From Poindextera sp036494815 (GTDB taxonomy: Bacteria; Pseudomonadota; Alphaproteobacteria; Caulobacterales; Caulobacteraceae): 64,000 nt of DNA. Made by a program: the position numbers and the translations under genes. The notes under the pieces were generated by a model. It did not search any database, had not been told where the DNA came from, and saw only the letters and a list, made by a program, of their open reading frames with translations. Location of the stretch: positions 62,001 through 126,000 of the forward strand of contig DASXNV010000032.1 of assembly GCA_036494815.1 (NCBI GenBank). The letters are read 5' to 3'. Below, one piece after another: positions 43,668-50,994 of this stretch. Positions within the stretch are counted from its first letter, which is position 1; each line of letters begins with the position of its first letter.

Positions 43668-44108
43668 CTAGGCCGCCGCGGCCGGCCTGCGCAGCAGCGC
43701 CCTGGTGCGCTGGTAGGAAAGGCCCAGGACCGCGGCGCGGCCCTCCATGCGCACGCTGCCGTCGTCGTTCTGCGTGAGGTCGATGACGGTGCGCGGCCCG
43801 GCGATCTCAGCGCCGCCCAGCGGCTGATCGCAGACCAGCCGGATCTTGTCGTGGCCCACATGCGCCCGCAGCCGGGTGCGGCGATCATTGTCATAGCCGA
43901 CCAGCCGGCCGCGCCCGTCCATCTGGATCGCCCAGTTGCGCTGCTCGCGGCGACCGTCCTGATAGGTTACGGTCTCGTCGAGATGCAGGGCGTCTGCCCC
44001 GATCGACCATTGGCTGAAATATTCGACTGAAATGGTCTGGACCGGCTTGCCGGTGATATCGGTGACCACCCCGTCGCCCGCCAGCCCACCCAGGAACATC
44101 GGATTCAT
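43668..44108 (-). CDS. DUF3833-like protein
   Basis: A 146-residue protein whose beginning, LAGDGVVTDITGKPVQTISV, and following strand pairs (DALHLDETVTYQDGRREQRNW) resemble DUF3833 lipocalin-like proteins of proteobacteria. It lacks the lipoprotein signal that many family members have, so it may be cytoplasmic, or the true start may be elsewhere. The end is 3 bp from the stop of the phzF-type gene. The function is unknown. Confidence 0.68.
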   Translation of the reverse strand: MNPMFLGGLAGDGVVTDITGKPVQTISVEYFSQWSIGADALHLDETVTYQDGRREQRNWAIQMDGRGRLVGYDNDRRTRLRAHVGHDKIRLVCDQPLGGAEIAGPRTVIDLTQNDDGSVRMEGRAAVLGLSYQRTRALLRRPAAAA

Positions 44109-44381
44109 ATCTGAAGACCCCGTATCACCGTCTCGTCAGCCCACTCGGTGCTTTTTGAATGACCGTTTAAGGGATCTGATCGACTGGGTGAGACTTAACT
44201 TGCGGTCCGACTGCGCCGGAACGTGGCGCAGAGTCGCGCCCCCCGGGGGCGAGTGTCGCAGCTGTGGATAAGCCGCCGGCGGCAGCCGATAACGAAACTG
44301 CGTTCACTTTTTCGCCGGCCGTTCTAGAACCGATGCAATTCAGACGCCTGCGTGGCGCGAACAGGATCAGGAAGCAGGGCC
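44109..44381. other. Intergenic region with a single DnaA-box-like 9-mer
   Basis: A 273-bp gap between the leftward DUF3833-like gene and the rightward crotonase gene, presumably carrying both promoters. It contains a GC-rich palindrome near 44237-44251 (CGCCCCCCGGGGGCG) and one perfect TGTGGATAA 9-mer at 44263-44271, the complement of the DnaA box TTATCCACA. No coding potential was seen. Confidence 0.5.
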
Positions 44382-45197
44382 ATGGATCAGCGGGTGACGA
44401 TCGAGATCACGGATGGGGTGGCCGATGTGCGCCTGGTCCGCGCCGACAAGATGAACGCCCTGGACAACGCTATGTTCGCCGGCCTGATCGAGGCGGGCGA
44501 GACCCTGAAGGTCAATGACAAGGTGCGCGCCGTGGTGCTGTCGGGCGAGGGGCGCGCCTTCTGCGCCGGGCTCGATGCGAGCAATTTCGGGCGCATGGCC
44601 GAGGGCGGCGGCGCGTCAGGCGGCGGCGAGGACGCCACCGACCGGCTGGGCGCGCGCACCCATGGGATCGCCAACCGGGCGCAATATGCGGTCTGGGTCT
44701 GGCGCGAACTGCAGGTTCCGGTGATCGCGGCGGTGCATGGGGTGGCCTTCGGCGGCGGCTTCCAGCTGATGCTGGGCGCCGACATGCGCTACATCGCGCC
44801 CGACGCGCGCCTGTCGATCCTAGAGATCAAGTGGGGGCTGGTGCCCGACATGGCCGGCACCCAGCTGATGCGCCACCTGGTGCGGGAGGACATCGTCCGT
44901 GAACTGACCTATACCGGCCGCATCTTTTCCGGGACCGAGGCCGGCCAGATCGGCTTCGCCACCCGGGTCTGCGACGACCCTCGCGCTGAGGCCCTCAAGG
45001 TCGCCCGCGAGATCGCCGGCAAGAGCCCGGACGCCATCCGCGCCGCCAAGCGTATCTTCAACACCGCCCCTTATAGGTCAGTGGCCGATGGCTTCATGGA
45101 CGAGTCCATTGAACAGGGCCGCCTGATCGGCTCGGCCAATCAGGTGGAGGCGGTGATGGCCAACCTGCAGAAGCGCGAGCCGAACTTCGCCGACTGA
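44382..45197 (+). CDS. Enoyl-CoA hydratase/isomerase (crotonase) family protein
   Basis: A 271-residue crotonase-fold enzyme. The first oxyanion-hole segment is GRAFCAGLDASNF and the second AAVHGVAFGGGFQLML; the ILEIKWGLVPDM stretch carries the usual second-glutamate position. The final RAAKRIF and NLQKREPNF segments are typical. It may hydrate or isomerise an acyl-CoA in a catabolic path. ATG 44382 was chosen for the normal N-terminus. It faces the leftward M20 gene 8 bp away. Confidence 0.88.
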   Translation: MDQRVTIEITDGVADVRLVRADKMNALDNAMFAGLIEAGETLKVNDKVRAVVLSGEGRAFCAGLDASNFGRMAEGGGASGGGEDATDRLGARTHGIANRAQYAVWVWRELQVPVIAAVHGVAFGGGFQLMLGADMRYIAPDARLSILEIKWGLVPDMAGTQLMRHLVREDIVRELTYTGRIFSGTEAGQIGFATRVCDDPRAEALKVAREIAGKSPDAIRAAKRIFNTAPYRSVADGFMDESIEQGRLIGSANQVEAVMANLQKREPNFAD

Positions 45198-45205
45198 ACC
45201 TTGCC

Positions 45206-46423
45206 CTAAACCACCGCGTCGCCGTTCAAAAACGCCTGGGCGAGAGCGCAGTGCAGGGCGACGCCGCGGGCCATGACCTCCTCGTTGAGCACCATTCGGT
45301 TGGAGTGCAGGGCGCAGCAGGTGCGAAAATCGCCGCCCTCGGGCGCAGCGCCTAGAAACGCCATGGCCCCAGGGGTTTTCTGCAGCACGTAGGCGAAGTC
45401 CTCGGCGCCCATCATCGGCGAGGGCATGGTGCGCCAGGCGTCGGCGCCGAACACCTCCTCCACCGTGCGTTGGGCCAGATCGACGATGCGGCCGTCGCAG
45501 TTGGTGACGGGAAAGCCGCGCTCGATCTCGACCTCGCCCTTCGCGCCATGAGCGGCGGCCACGTGCTCGACCAACTGCTTGATCCCGGCATGGACGCTGG
45601 TGCGGGTGGATTCGCTCATGGTGCGCAGGGTGCCCAACAGATAGGCGTCCTCGGGGATGATGTTGTTGGTGGTGCCAGCCTCGATCTTGGCGATGGTCAG
45701 GACCGCCGGATTGAACACCGAGACCCGCCGGGTGATGAAGCTCTGCAGCGCCATGACGATCTCACAGGCGATCGGGATCGGATCCAGCGCGTCCTGGGGC
45801 ATGGCGGCGTGGCCGCCGGCGCCCCGCACCTTGATCCGCACCACGTCGGCCGAGGCCAGCAGCGGTCCGGTGCGGCTGGCGAACACGCCGCTGGGCAGGT
45901 TGGGTGAGATGTGCAGGGCGAAGGCTGCGTCGGGCTTGGGATCGTCGAGCAGTCCGTCCTCCATCATAAACCGCGCCCCGTGCCAGCCCTCCTCGCCCGG
46001 CTGGAACATGAACACCACCGTCCCGTTCAGCCGCTCGCGCTCGGCGCACAGGGCCCGCGCGGCGCCGGCCAGCATGGCCACATGGGTGTCGTGGCCGCAG
46101 GCGTGCATGGCGCCTGGATTGCGCGAGGCGAAGGACAGCCCCGTGTCCTCATGCAGAGGCAGGGCGTCCATGTCGCCGCGCAGCAGCACCGTGCGCCCGT
46201 TGCCCGAGCCGCGCAGAATGGCCACCAGCCCGGTGGTGGACGGCCCTTCGCGAAACTCCAGCGGCAGGCCGGCCAGGGCCGCTTTGATCTTTTCCGTGGT
46301 CCGCGGGCAGTCAAGGCCGATCTCCGGCTCCTCATGGATCGCCCGGCGCAGGGCGATGGCGTCGGCCAGCAGGGCCTCGCCGGCGCCGGTCCAGACGTCG
46401 CGGTCGATCACGGTGGCGTTCAT
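45206..46423 (-). CDS. M20 family amidohydrolase (hippurate hydrolase-like)
   Basis: A 405-residue metal-dependent amidohydrolase of the M20D group. Metal-binding motifs are RGDMDALPL, HACGHDTHVAM and QPGEEGWHGA, plus a later His in the MGAEDFAY region. The dimerisation insert in the middle has GAGGHAAMPQDALDP. It would cleave N-acyl amino acids or similar amides. The gene is third in a leftward operon-like row after a CoA-transferase and a crotonase (29 bp from the latter). ATG 46423 is used; an open frame much further upstream overlaps the crotonase gene. Confidence 0.9.
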   Translation of the reverse strand: MNATVIDRDVWTGAGEALLADAIALRRAIHEEPEIGLDCPRTTEKIKAALAGLPLEFREGPSTTGLVAILRGSGNGRTVLLRGDMDALPLHEDTGLSFASRNPGAMHACGHDTHVAMLAGAARALCAERERLNGTVVFMFQPGEEGWHGARFMMEDGLLDDPKPDAAFALHISPNLPSGVFASRTGPLLASADVVRIKVRGAGGHAAMPQDALDPIPIACEIVMALQSFITRRVSVFNPAVLTIAKIEAGTTNNIIPEDAYLLGTLRTMSESTRTSVHAGIKQLVEHVAAAHGAKGEVEIERGFPVTNCDGRIVDLAQRTVEEVFGADAWRTMPSPMMGAEDFAYVLQKTPGAMAFLGAAPEGGDFRTCCALHSNRMVLNEEVMARGVALHCALAQAFLNGDAVV

Positions 46424-46452
46424 GAGGGGTAGGCGCTCCTGGTGGGTTTTGT

Positions 46453-47268
46453 TTAGCGGCCGGTGAAAGCTGGCGTGCGTTTCTCGATATAGTGGGCCAC
46501 GCCTTCCTTGAAGTCCTCGGAGGCGAAGCTGGCGGCCATGTCGCCATTGGCGGAGTCGATGGCCTGGCCCAGGGTCTGGAACAGGGCGTTCCAGATCTCG
46601 CGCTTCATTTCGCGCAGGGATCGGGGCGAAACCTCCTGGGCCAGCATGCGGGCATAGGCCATGACCTCGTCCATGAAACTCTGGTGTGGGATGACCCGAT
46701 TCACCAGGCCCATGGCCAGGGCCTCCGGCGCCCCGACCCGGCGGGCGGAATAGAGCAGGTCGGCGGCGTTGGCGAAGCCCACCAGGCGCGGCAACAGCCA
46801 GCTTGAGCCATGCTCGGCGATCAGGCCACGGCGGGAAAAGGCGGTGGAAAAGACCGCCGCGTCCGAGGCGAAGCGCATGTCGGCATAAAGGGCTATGACC
46901 AGGCCTAGCCCCGCACACGGCCCATTGATGGCGGCGATGATCGGCTTGGTCACCGCGGGGAAGTAGGAATAGGTCTTATGGAATTCAGGCGACGAATTAG
47001 CGTCGAACGGTGTGTCCGCCTGGGTCGCCGCGCTGCGGTCGCCACCCTGAATGGTCTGCAGGTTCTGCATGTCGGCCCCGGCGCAAAAGCCCCGCCCGGC
47101 CCCAGTCAGCACGATCACCCGCACCGCTTCGTCGTCGCTGGCCGCCCGCATGGCCGCCTTGACCTCCTGGTGCATGACGCCTGTCCAGGCGTTCAATCGG
47201 TCCGGTCGATTGAGGGTGAGCACGGCCACGCCGTCCTGAACGGCATAAAGGATTTCCTGATAGCTCAT
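46453..47268 (-). CDS. Enoyl-CoA hydratase/isomerase (crotonase) family protein
   Basis: A 271-residue crotonase. Oxyanion-hole segments are GRGFCAGADMQNL and AAINGPCAGLGLVIAL; FSRRGLIAEHGSSWLLPRL is the later acyl-binding helix found in enoyl-CoA hydratases of the PaaG type, where the Glu is a candidate acid/base. It lies between the CaiB/BaiF gene (76 bp upstream) and the M20 gene, all leftward. It resembles the crotonase at 61492 more than the one at 44382. Confidence 0.9.
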   Translation of the reverse strand: MSYQEILYAVQDGVAVLTLNRPDRLNAWTGVMHQEVKAAMRAASDDEAVRVIVLTGAGRGFCAGADMQNLQTIQGGDRSAATQADTPFDANSSPEFHKTYSYFPAVTKPIIAAINGPCAGLGLVIALYADMRFASDAAVFSTAFSRRGLIAEHGSSWLLPRLVGFANAADLLYSARRVGAPEALAMGLVNRVIPHQSFMDEVMAYARMLAQEVSPRSLREMKREIWNALFQTLGQAIDSANGDMAASFASEDFKEGVAHYIEKRTPAFTGR

Positions 47269-47344
47269 GGCCGCGCGCTCCCTGGGTCCGTTGTTTTTGA
47301 GAGCCTAACCCAAGCGCGGAGGGGGTGGGGCGAAAACTTGGCCC

Positions 47345-48556
47345 TCAGATCGCTCCAGCCCTCCTGAGCCCCGCCACCGTCTCGGCGCTGAGGCCCAGCA
47401 GCCCTTCCAGCACCTCGTCATTGTGCTCGCCCACGCTTTGCGGCGCGATGGAGCGGATGGCGCCCGGCGTGGCGGATAGCTTGGGGAACACGTTCTGCAT
47501 CTTCAGGCCCTCCCACCGAGGATGGGGCACTTCGACGATGGCCTCGCGGGCGGCGAAATGCGGATCGGCCAGCATATCCGGGGCGGTATAGATGCGGCCG
47601 GCGGGGATCGAGTGCTCGATCATCAACGCTTCCAATTGCTCGATAGTCAGGGACTTCGTCCACGCCTCGATTCGCTGGTCCAGTTCGATCTGGTTCTGGC
47701 CGCGCGCTACATGGGTGGCGTAGCGCGGATCGCCGGCCAGCTCGGGTTGGCCCATGGCCTGGCACAGGCGGCGAAAGATGCCGTCCTGGTTGGCGCCGAT
47801 CAGATAGTCCCCGTCGCTGCAGCGATAGACATTGGACGGGGCGATGCCAGGCAGGAACGAGCCCGACCGCTCGCGCACGATCCCGGCCACGGCATATTCC
47901 GGCACCAGGCTTTCCATCACCTGCAGCACTGATTCATAGAGGGCGGCGTCGATGATCTGGCCCTCGCCCGTCCGGGTGCGGTGATGCAGGGCGGCCAGCA
48001 CGCCCAGGCAACCATAGGTGGCGGTCAGGCTGTCGCCGATCGAAACGCCCATGCGCGATGGCGGCCGGTCCGGGTCGCCGACAATAGCGCGCCAGCCGCC
48101 CATGGCCTCGCCGACCCCGCCAAAACCGGTGCGGCCGGCATAGGGGCCGGTCTGGCCATAGCCGGACATGCGCACCACGATCAGGCCGGGATTGTCGCGG
48201 CGCAGATCCTCAGGGTCTAGGTTCCAACCCTCCAGGGCGCCAGGGCGGAAGTTTTCGACCAGAACGTCGGCCTGGGCGATCAGCTGGCGGGCGACGGCCT
48301 GGCCCTCGGAGATGCGCAGATTGATCGACACCGACTTCTTGTTGCGGCCGATCACCTCCCACCAGACAGGTTCGCCCTGGCCCCATTGGCGCATGGGATC
48401 GCCGGCGCCCGGCGGCTCGATTTTGATCACCTCGGCCCCGAAATCCCCCAGCAGCTGGCCGCAGAAGGGCCCGGCGATCAACTGGCCCATCTCCACCACC
48501 CGCAGGTCGCTCAAGGGGCCGGCCCCAATCTTCTCGCATTTCGCTTCGGCGGTCAT
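47345..48556 (-). CDS. CaiB/BaiF family CoA-transferase
   Basis: A 403-residue class III CoA-transferase. Typical parts are LRVVEMGQLIAGPFCGQLLGDFGAEVIKIE at the N-terminus (shown here only in summary), then ENFRPGALEGWNL, the GVSIGDSL segment with the conserved catalytic aspartate, and the C-terminal NVFPKLSATPG region. It would move CoA between acyl chains, activating a carboxylate. It heads the CoA-transferase, crotonase, amidohydrolase group on the minus strand. The substrate is not known. Confidence 0.9.
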   Translation of the reverse strand: MTAEAKCEKIGAGPLSDLRVVEMGQLIAGPFCGQLLGDFGAEVIKIEPPGAGDPMRQWGQGEPVWWEVIGRNKKSVSINLRISEGQAVARQLIAQADVLVENFRPGALEGWNLDPEDLRRDNPGLIVVRMSGYGQTGPYAGRTGFGGVGEAMGGWRAIVGDPDRPPSRMGVSIGDSLTATYGCLGVLAALHHRTRTGEGQIIDAALYESVLQVMESLVPEYAVAGIVRERSGSFLPGIAPSNVYRCSDGDYLIGANQDGIFRRLCQAMGQPELAGDPRYATHVARGQNQIELDQRIEAWTKSLTIEQLEALMIEHSIPAGRIYTAPDMLADPHFAAREAIVEVPHPRWEGLKMQNVFPKLSATPGAIRSIAPQSVGEHNDEVLEGLLGLSAETVAGLRRAGAI

Positions 48557-48736
48557 CGGGTAGGGCCCCTTGTCGGAAAAGTCGCCAACTCAACTGTCAA
48601 TTTCGGCCTTCTCCCACGCCGGGCCAGAATTCGCCCAGGGTGACGCGAGGTGACGGCTGAACCGCGCGGGCCACGGCGACACTTTCCGATTTCACCGGCC
48701 TTGAGAAGCCCGCGCCGATCAAAGGGAGCCTTGAAC

Positions 48737-49266
48737 ATGCGCCGGGCCCAGTCCGCGGATCACCCCGTTCAGCGACGGCTGCGGCGTGGTCGAGGCGGTG
48801 GGGCCGGGCGTGACCCGGGTCAAGGTGTGCGGCCGGGTGGCCACCCTGCCCTGCGCCGACCTCACCGACTGGCGCGGCCTATTCGTGGATGCGCGCTTGG
48901 AGCCGGGCGACAGCGCGGTGCTGCAGGGGACCGGCGTGGGCTGCGATTTCGTCATGGAGGTCGGCGGGGCGCAGACCTTCAAGGAGAGGCTGAAGTCCGT
49001 AAGCATCGGCGGCCATGTCGCCGTGATCGGCGTACTGTCGGGCTTCGAGCAGTCGATCAAGGTGGCCATCCTGTTTGGAGCCAGGGTCCGCCTGCAGGGG
49101 GTATCTGTGAGCTCGCGCGACATGTTCGAAGCTATGAACAAGGCCATCACCCTGCATCAGATCGAGCCAGTGGTGGACAAGGTCTATCAGGTCGAACAGG
49201 CGCCGCGAGGCCTTCGCGGCGATGAAGGCCGGCGAGCATTTCGGCAAGATCATGCTGGCTTTCTAG
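48737..49266 (+). pseudogene. Decayed medium-chain (zinc-type family) alcohol dehydrogenase/quinone reductase gene
   Basis: The original ribosome-binding site (AGGGAG) and start ATG 48737 remain, but after five or six codons the frame jumps to ITPFSDGCGVVEAVG, meaning about 50 codons were lost with a frameshift. Two further in-frame losses remove the middle: GRVATL is fused to PCADLTDWRGLF, and VLQGTG to GCDFVMEVGG, which deletes the nucleotide-binding Rossmann core. Near 49203 one extra C shifts the frame, so the family C-terminus (FAAMKAGEHFGKIMLAF) is read in another frame and stops at 49264-49266. Roughly half of a ~340-residue protein is left. It is not functional. Confidence 0.85.
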
Positions 49267-49640
49267 CGGCGCTCACCCGCCCTAAGCTCGACCGGTCGCC
49301 CGTGCCGCGTGTGGCGATAGGCGTCGACCCAGGCGGCCTTGCGCTCGGCCAGGGCTGTGGGGGGCGCCAAGCCGCGGTCGGCGACCAGGCGCTCCAGGGC
49401 GGCCAGCCAATGTTCGTAATAGTGCGTCCCGTCGTCCGGCTCGCCGCGCGCGTCCGCGGCCTTGAGCTCCGAGCTGAGGGCCGCGGCCCAGTCGGTCCAG
49501 GAAAAGGCGCCCGCGGTGTGCAACTGGACCGCCAGGGCGAAGGCCTGGGCCTGCCAAGGCTCGGCGAAGACGGGCCCCTCGGCGTCGATGGGCAGGCGCG
49601 GCAGCTCGGCGAAACGGCGGGCTGGGTCAGGCAGGCTCAA
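49263..49640 (-). CDS. Nitrile hydratase accessory (activator) protein
   Basis: A 125-residue P14K-type protein similar to the N-terminal half of nitrile hydratase beta subunits: FAEPWQAQAFALAVQLHTAG, then THYYEHWLAALERLVADRG. Such proteins load cobalt into the alpha subunit by subunit exchange. The start is probably the TTG at 49640, giving MSLPDPARRF; an upstream open extension overlaps the beta gene. It overlaps the beta gene by 14 bp at its start and the pseudogene by 4 bp at its end. Confidence 0.82.
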   Translation of the reverse strand: MSLPDPARRFAELPRLPIDAEGPVFAEPWQAQAFALAVQLHTAGAFSWTDWAAALSSELKAADARGEPDDGTHYYEHWLAALERLVADRGLAPPTALAERKAAWVDAYRHTRHGRPVELRAGERR

Positions 49641-50286
49641 GATAGTCCTCCCACAGGTCGAGATAGACCGCTCCGCGGCCGAAGCCATTGCGGCCCCATA
49701 GTTCGTCAGCTTCGAACCGCACCTGATACAGGGGCTGTGGCTGCTCGCCCCCGCCGCGGGCGTTCGCGTCGGGAAACACATGGGCGCCGTGGCGGCGTGT
49801 AATCGTCCCCAGATGGCCGCGCACATAGCGCGGCAGCCGCGTGTGGCCGGTGGGGTGGAGATTACGGGCACGGACTCGATCATCCACTTCGAATCGTGGC
49901 GACCGATCGCTTGACCGCGTGGTCGGCCCGCCTTTGGCTAGTACTCCGGCCACCTGATCGGCGATGAGCGGTGGCGAGAGCTTGGGCGCGCCGGGCGCCG
50001 GACGGCCGGCGGCGATCTCCTCGCGGGTGACAAGTTCGCTCTGGACCATCAGCTCGATCAGGCCCGTGATCCATTTTTCATAATAGCCCAGGCGCAGATA
50101 GTCCGGGCCGGGAATGAGCTCGCGCTGATGGCGCGAGCGGTCGATATTCCAGCGTCTCCAGGCGCCCGCCGCCAGGGTCAGGGCCAGGGCGCGGGCCTCC
50201 CAGGGCGCGTGGAAAACGGGCTCGTTCGGCTCCGGCGCGATGGGGCCCAGCCCATGCATGCCACCCATGTCGTGAACCCCGTTCAT
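49627..50286 (-). CDS. nthB: Nitrile hydratase subunit beta
   Basis: The 219-residue beta subunit, without metal ligands but lining the active site. It begins MNGVHDMGGMHGLGPI, the hallmark N-terminus, followed by the HAPWEARALALTLAAG helix, and ends in the SH3-like C-terminal part (FEVDDRVRARNLHPTGHTRL, YLDLWEDYLEPA). ATG 50286 overlaps the alpha stop by 4 bp. With the alpha and activator genes it makes a complete cobalt-type set turning nitriles into amides. Confidence 0.93.
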   Translation of the reverse strand: MNGVHDMGGMHGLGPIAPEPNEPVFHAPWEARALALTLAAGAWRRWNIDRSRHQRELIPGPDYLRLGYYEKWITGLIELMVQSELVTREEIAAGRPAPGAPKLSPPLIADQVAGVLAKGGPTTRSSDRSPRFEVDDRVRARNLHPTGHTRLPRYVRGHLGTITRRHGAHVFPDANARGGGEQPQPLYQVRFEADELWGRNGFGRGAVYLDLWEDYLEPA

Positions 50287-50921
50287 GGCTGGGACGCCCC
50301 GGCCAGCGCCACGCCGATCATGGAATCGCGGCCCACCAACTCGGCCAGGGCGTCCACGTCCAGCCCTTCGGTTCCGGCGGGCCGCTCGGGCAGCACCAGA
50401 TAACGGATCTCGGCCGTGGAATCCCACACCCGCACCTCGACCTCGTCGGAAAGGCTGAGGCCGAATTCGGCCAGCACCCCCCGAGGATCGATCACCGCCC
50501 GCGAGCGATAGGGCGAGGACTTGTACCAGACCGGCGGGAGGCCGAGGACGGACCAGGGGTAACAGGAGCACAGGGTGCAGACGACCAGGTTATGGACCTG
50601 GGGTGTGTTCTCCACCGCCACCATGTGTTCGCCCTGGCGCCCGCCATAGCCCAGCTCGGCGATGGCGGCGGTGGCGTCGGCCATCAGCCGCGCCTTGTAG
50701 GCCGGGTCGCTCCAGGCACGGGCCACCACGCGGGCGCCGTTGCGTGGCCCGACCTTGTGCTCATAGGTATCGACTATGGCGTCCAGGGCGGCGGAATCCA
50801 CCAACCCCTTTTCCACCATCAACGATTCCAGCGCCTTGACCCTCAATGCCCAGTCCGATGGCGGGTCTTGGCCGTGATCGTGGTCGTGATGGTGGTGGTG
50901 ATGCTCGGGGTCGTCGCGCAT
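50283..50921 (-). CDS. nthA: Nitrile hydratase subunit alpha, cobalt type
   Basis: The metal-carrying subunit, 212 residues. The active-site loop is VCTLCSCYPW with Cys115, Cys118, Ser119 and Cys120; Thr after the first Cys marks the cobalt type (Ser in iron enzymes). Two of the cysteines are normally oxidised to sulfenic and sulfinic acids. The start at ATG 50921, with GGAGG six bases upstream, gives an unusual N-terminus MRDDPEHHHHHHDHDHGQD, rich in His, possibly a metal-capture tail. An upstream ATG at 50951 would add ten residues. Confidence 0.94.
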   Translation of the reverse strand: MRDDPEHHHHHHDHDHGQDPPSDWALRVKALESLMVEKGLVDSAALDAIVDTYEHKVGPRNGARVVARAWSDPAYKARLMADATAAIAELGYGGRQGEHMVAVENTPQVHNLVVCTLCSCYPWSVLGLPPVWYKSSPYRSRAVIDPRGVLAEFGLSLSDEVEVRVWDSTAEIRYLVLPERPAGTEGLDVDALAELVGRDSMIGVALAGASQP

Positions 50922-50994
50922 CCGATCCTCCCTGGGCGAGGCGTTCGACACACCCTAGCGACAAGCCTGGGCCGGTTCCATCGTGGCGAAACGG

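Noticed and set aside
44263..44271. Perfect DnaA-box 9-mer TGTGGATAA in the gap before the crotonase gene.
   Set aside because: A single box with no cluster, AT-rich unwinding region or origin-linked genes; it may be chance or at most a local control site.
48786..49802. Long open frame running from the dehydrogenase remnant into the nitrile hydratase activator region.
   Set aside because: After the frameshift near 49203 it reads antisense to the activator and beta genes and leaves the family sequence, so it is not a real fusion.
50921..50951. Upstream ATG for nitrile hydratase alpha.
   Set aside because: GGAGG sits at the right distance before ATG 50921; the upstream start lacks such a site.
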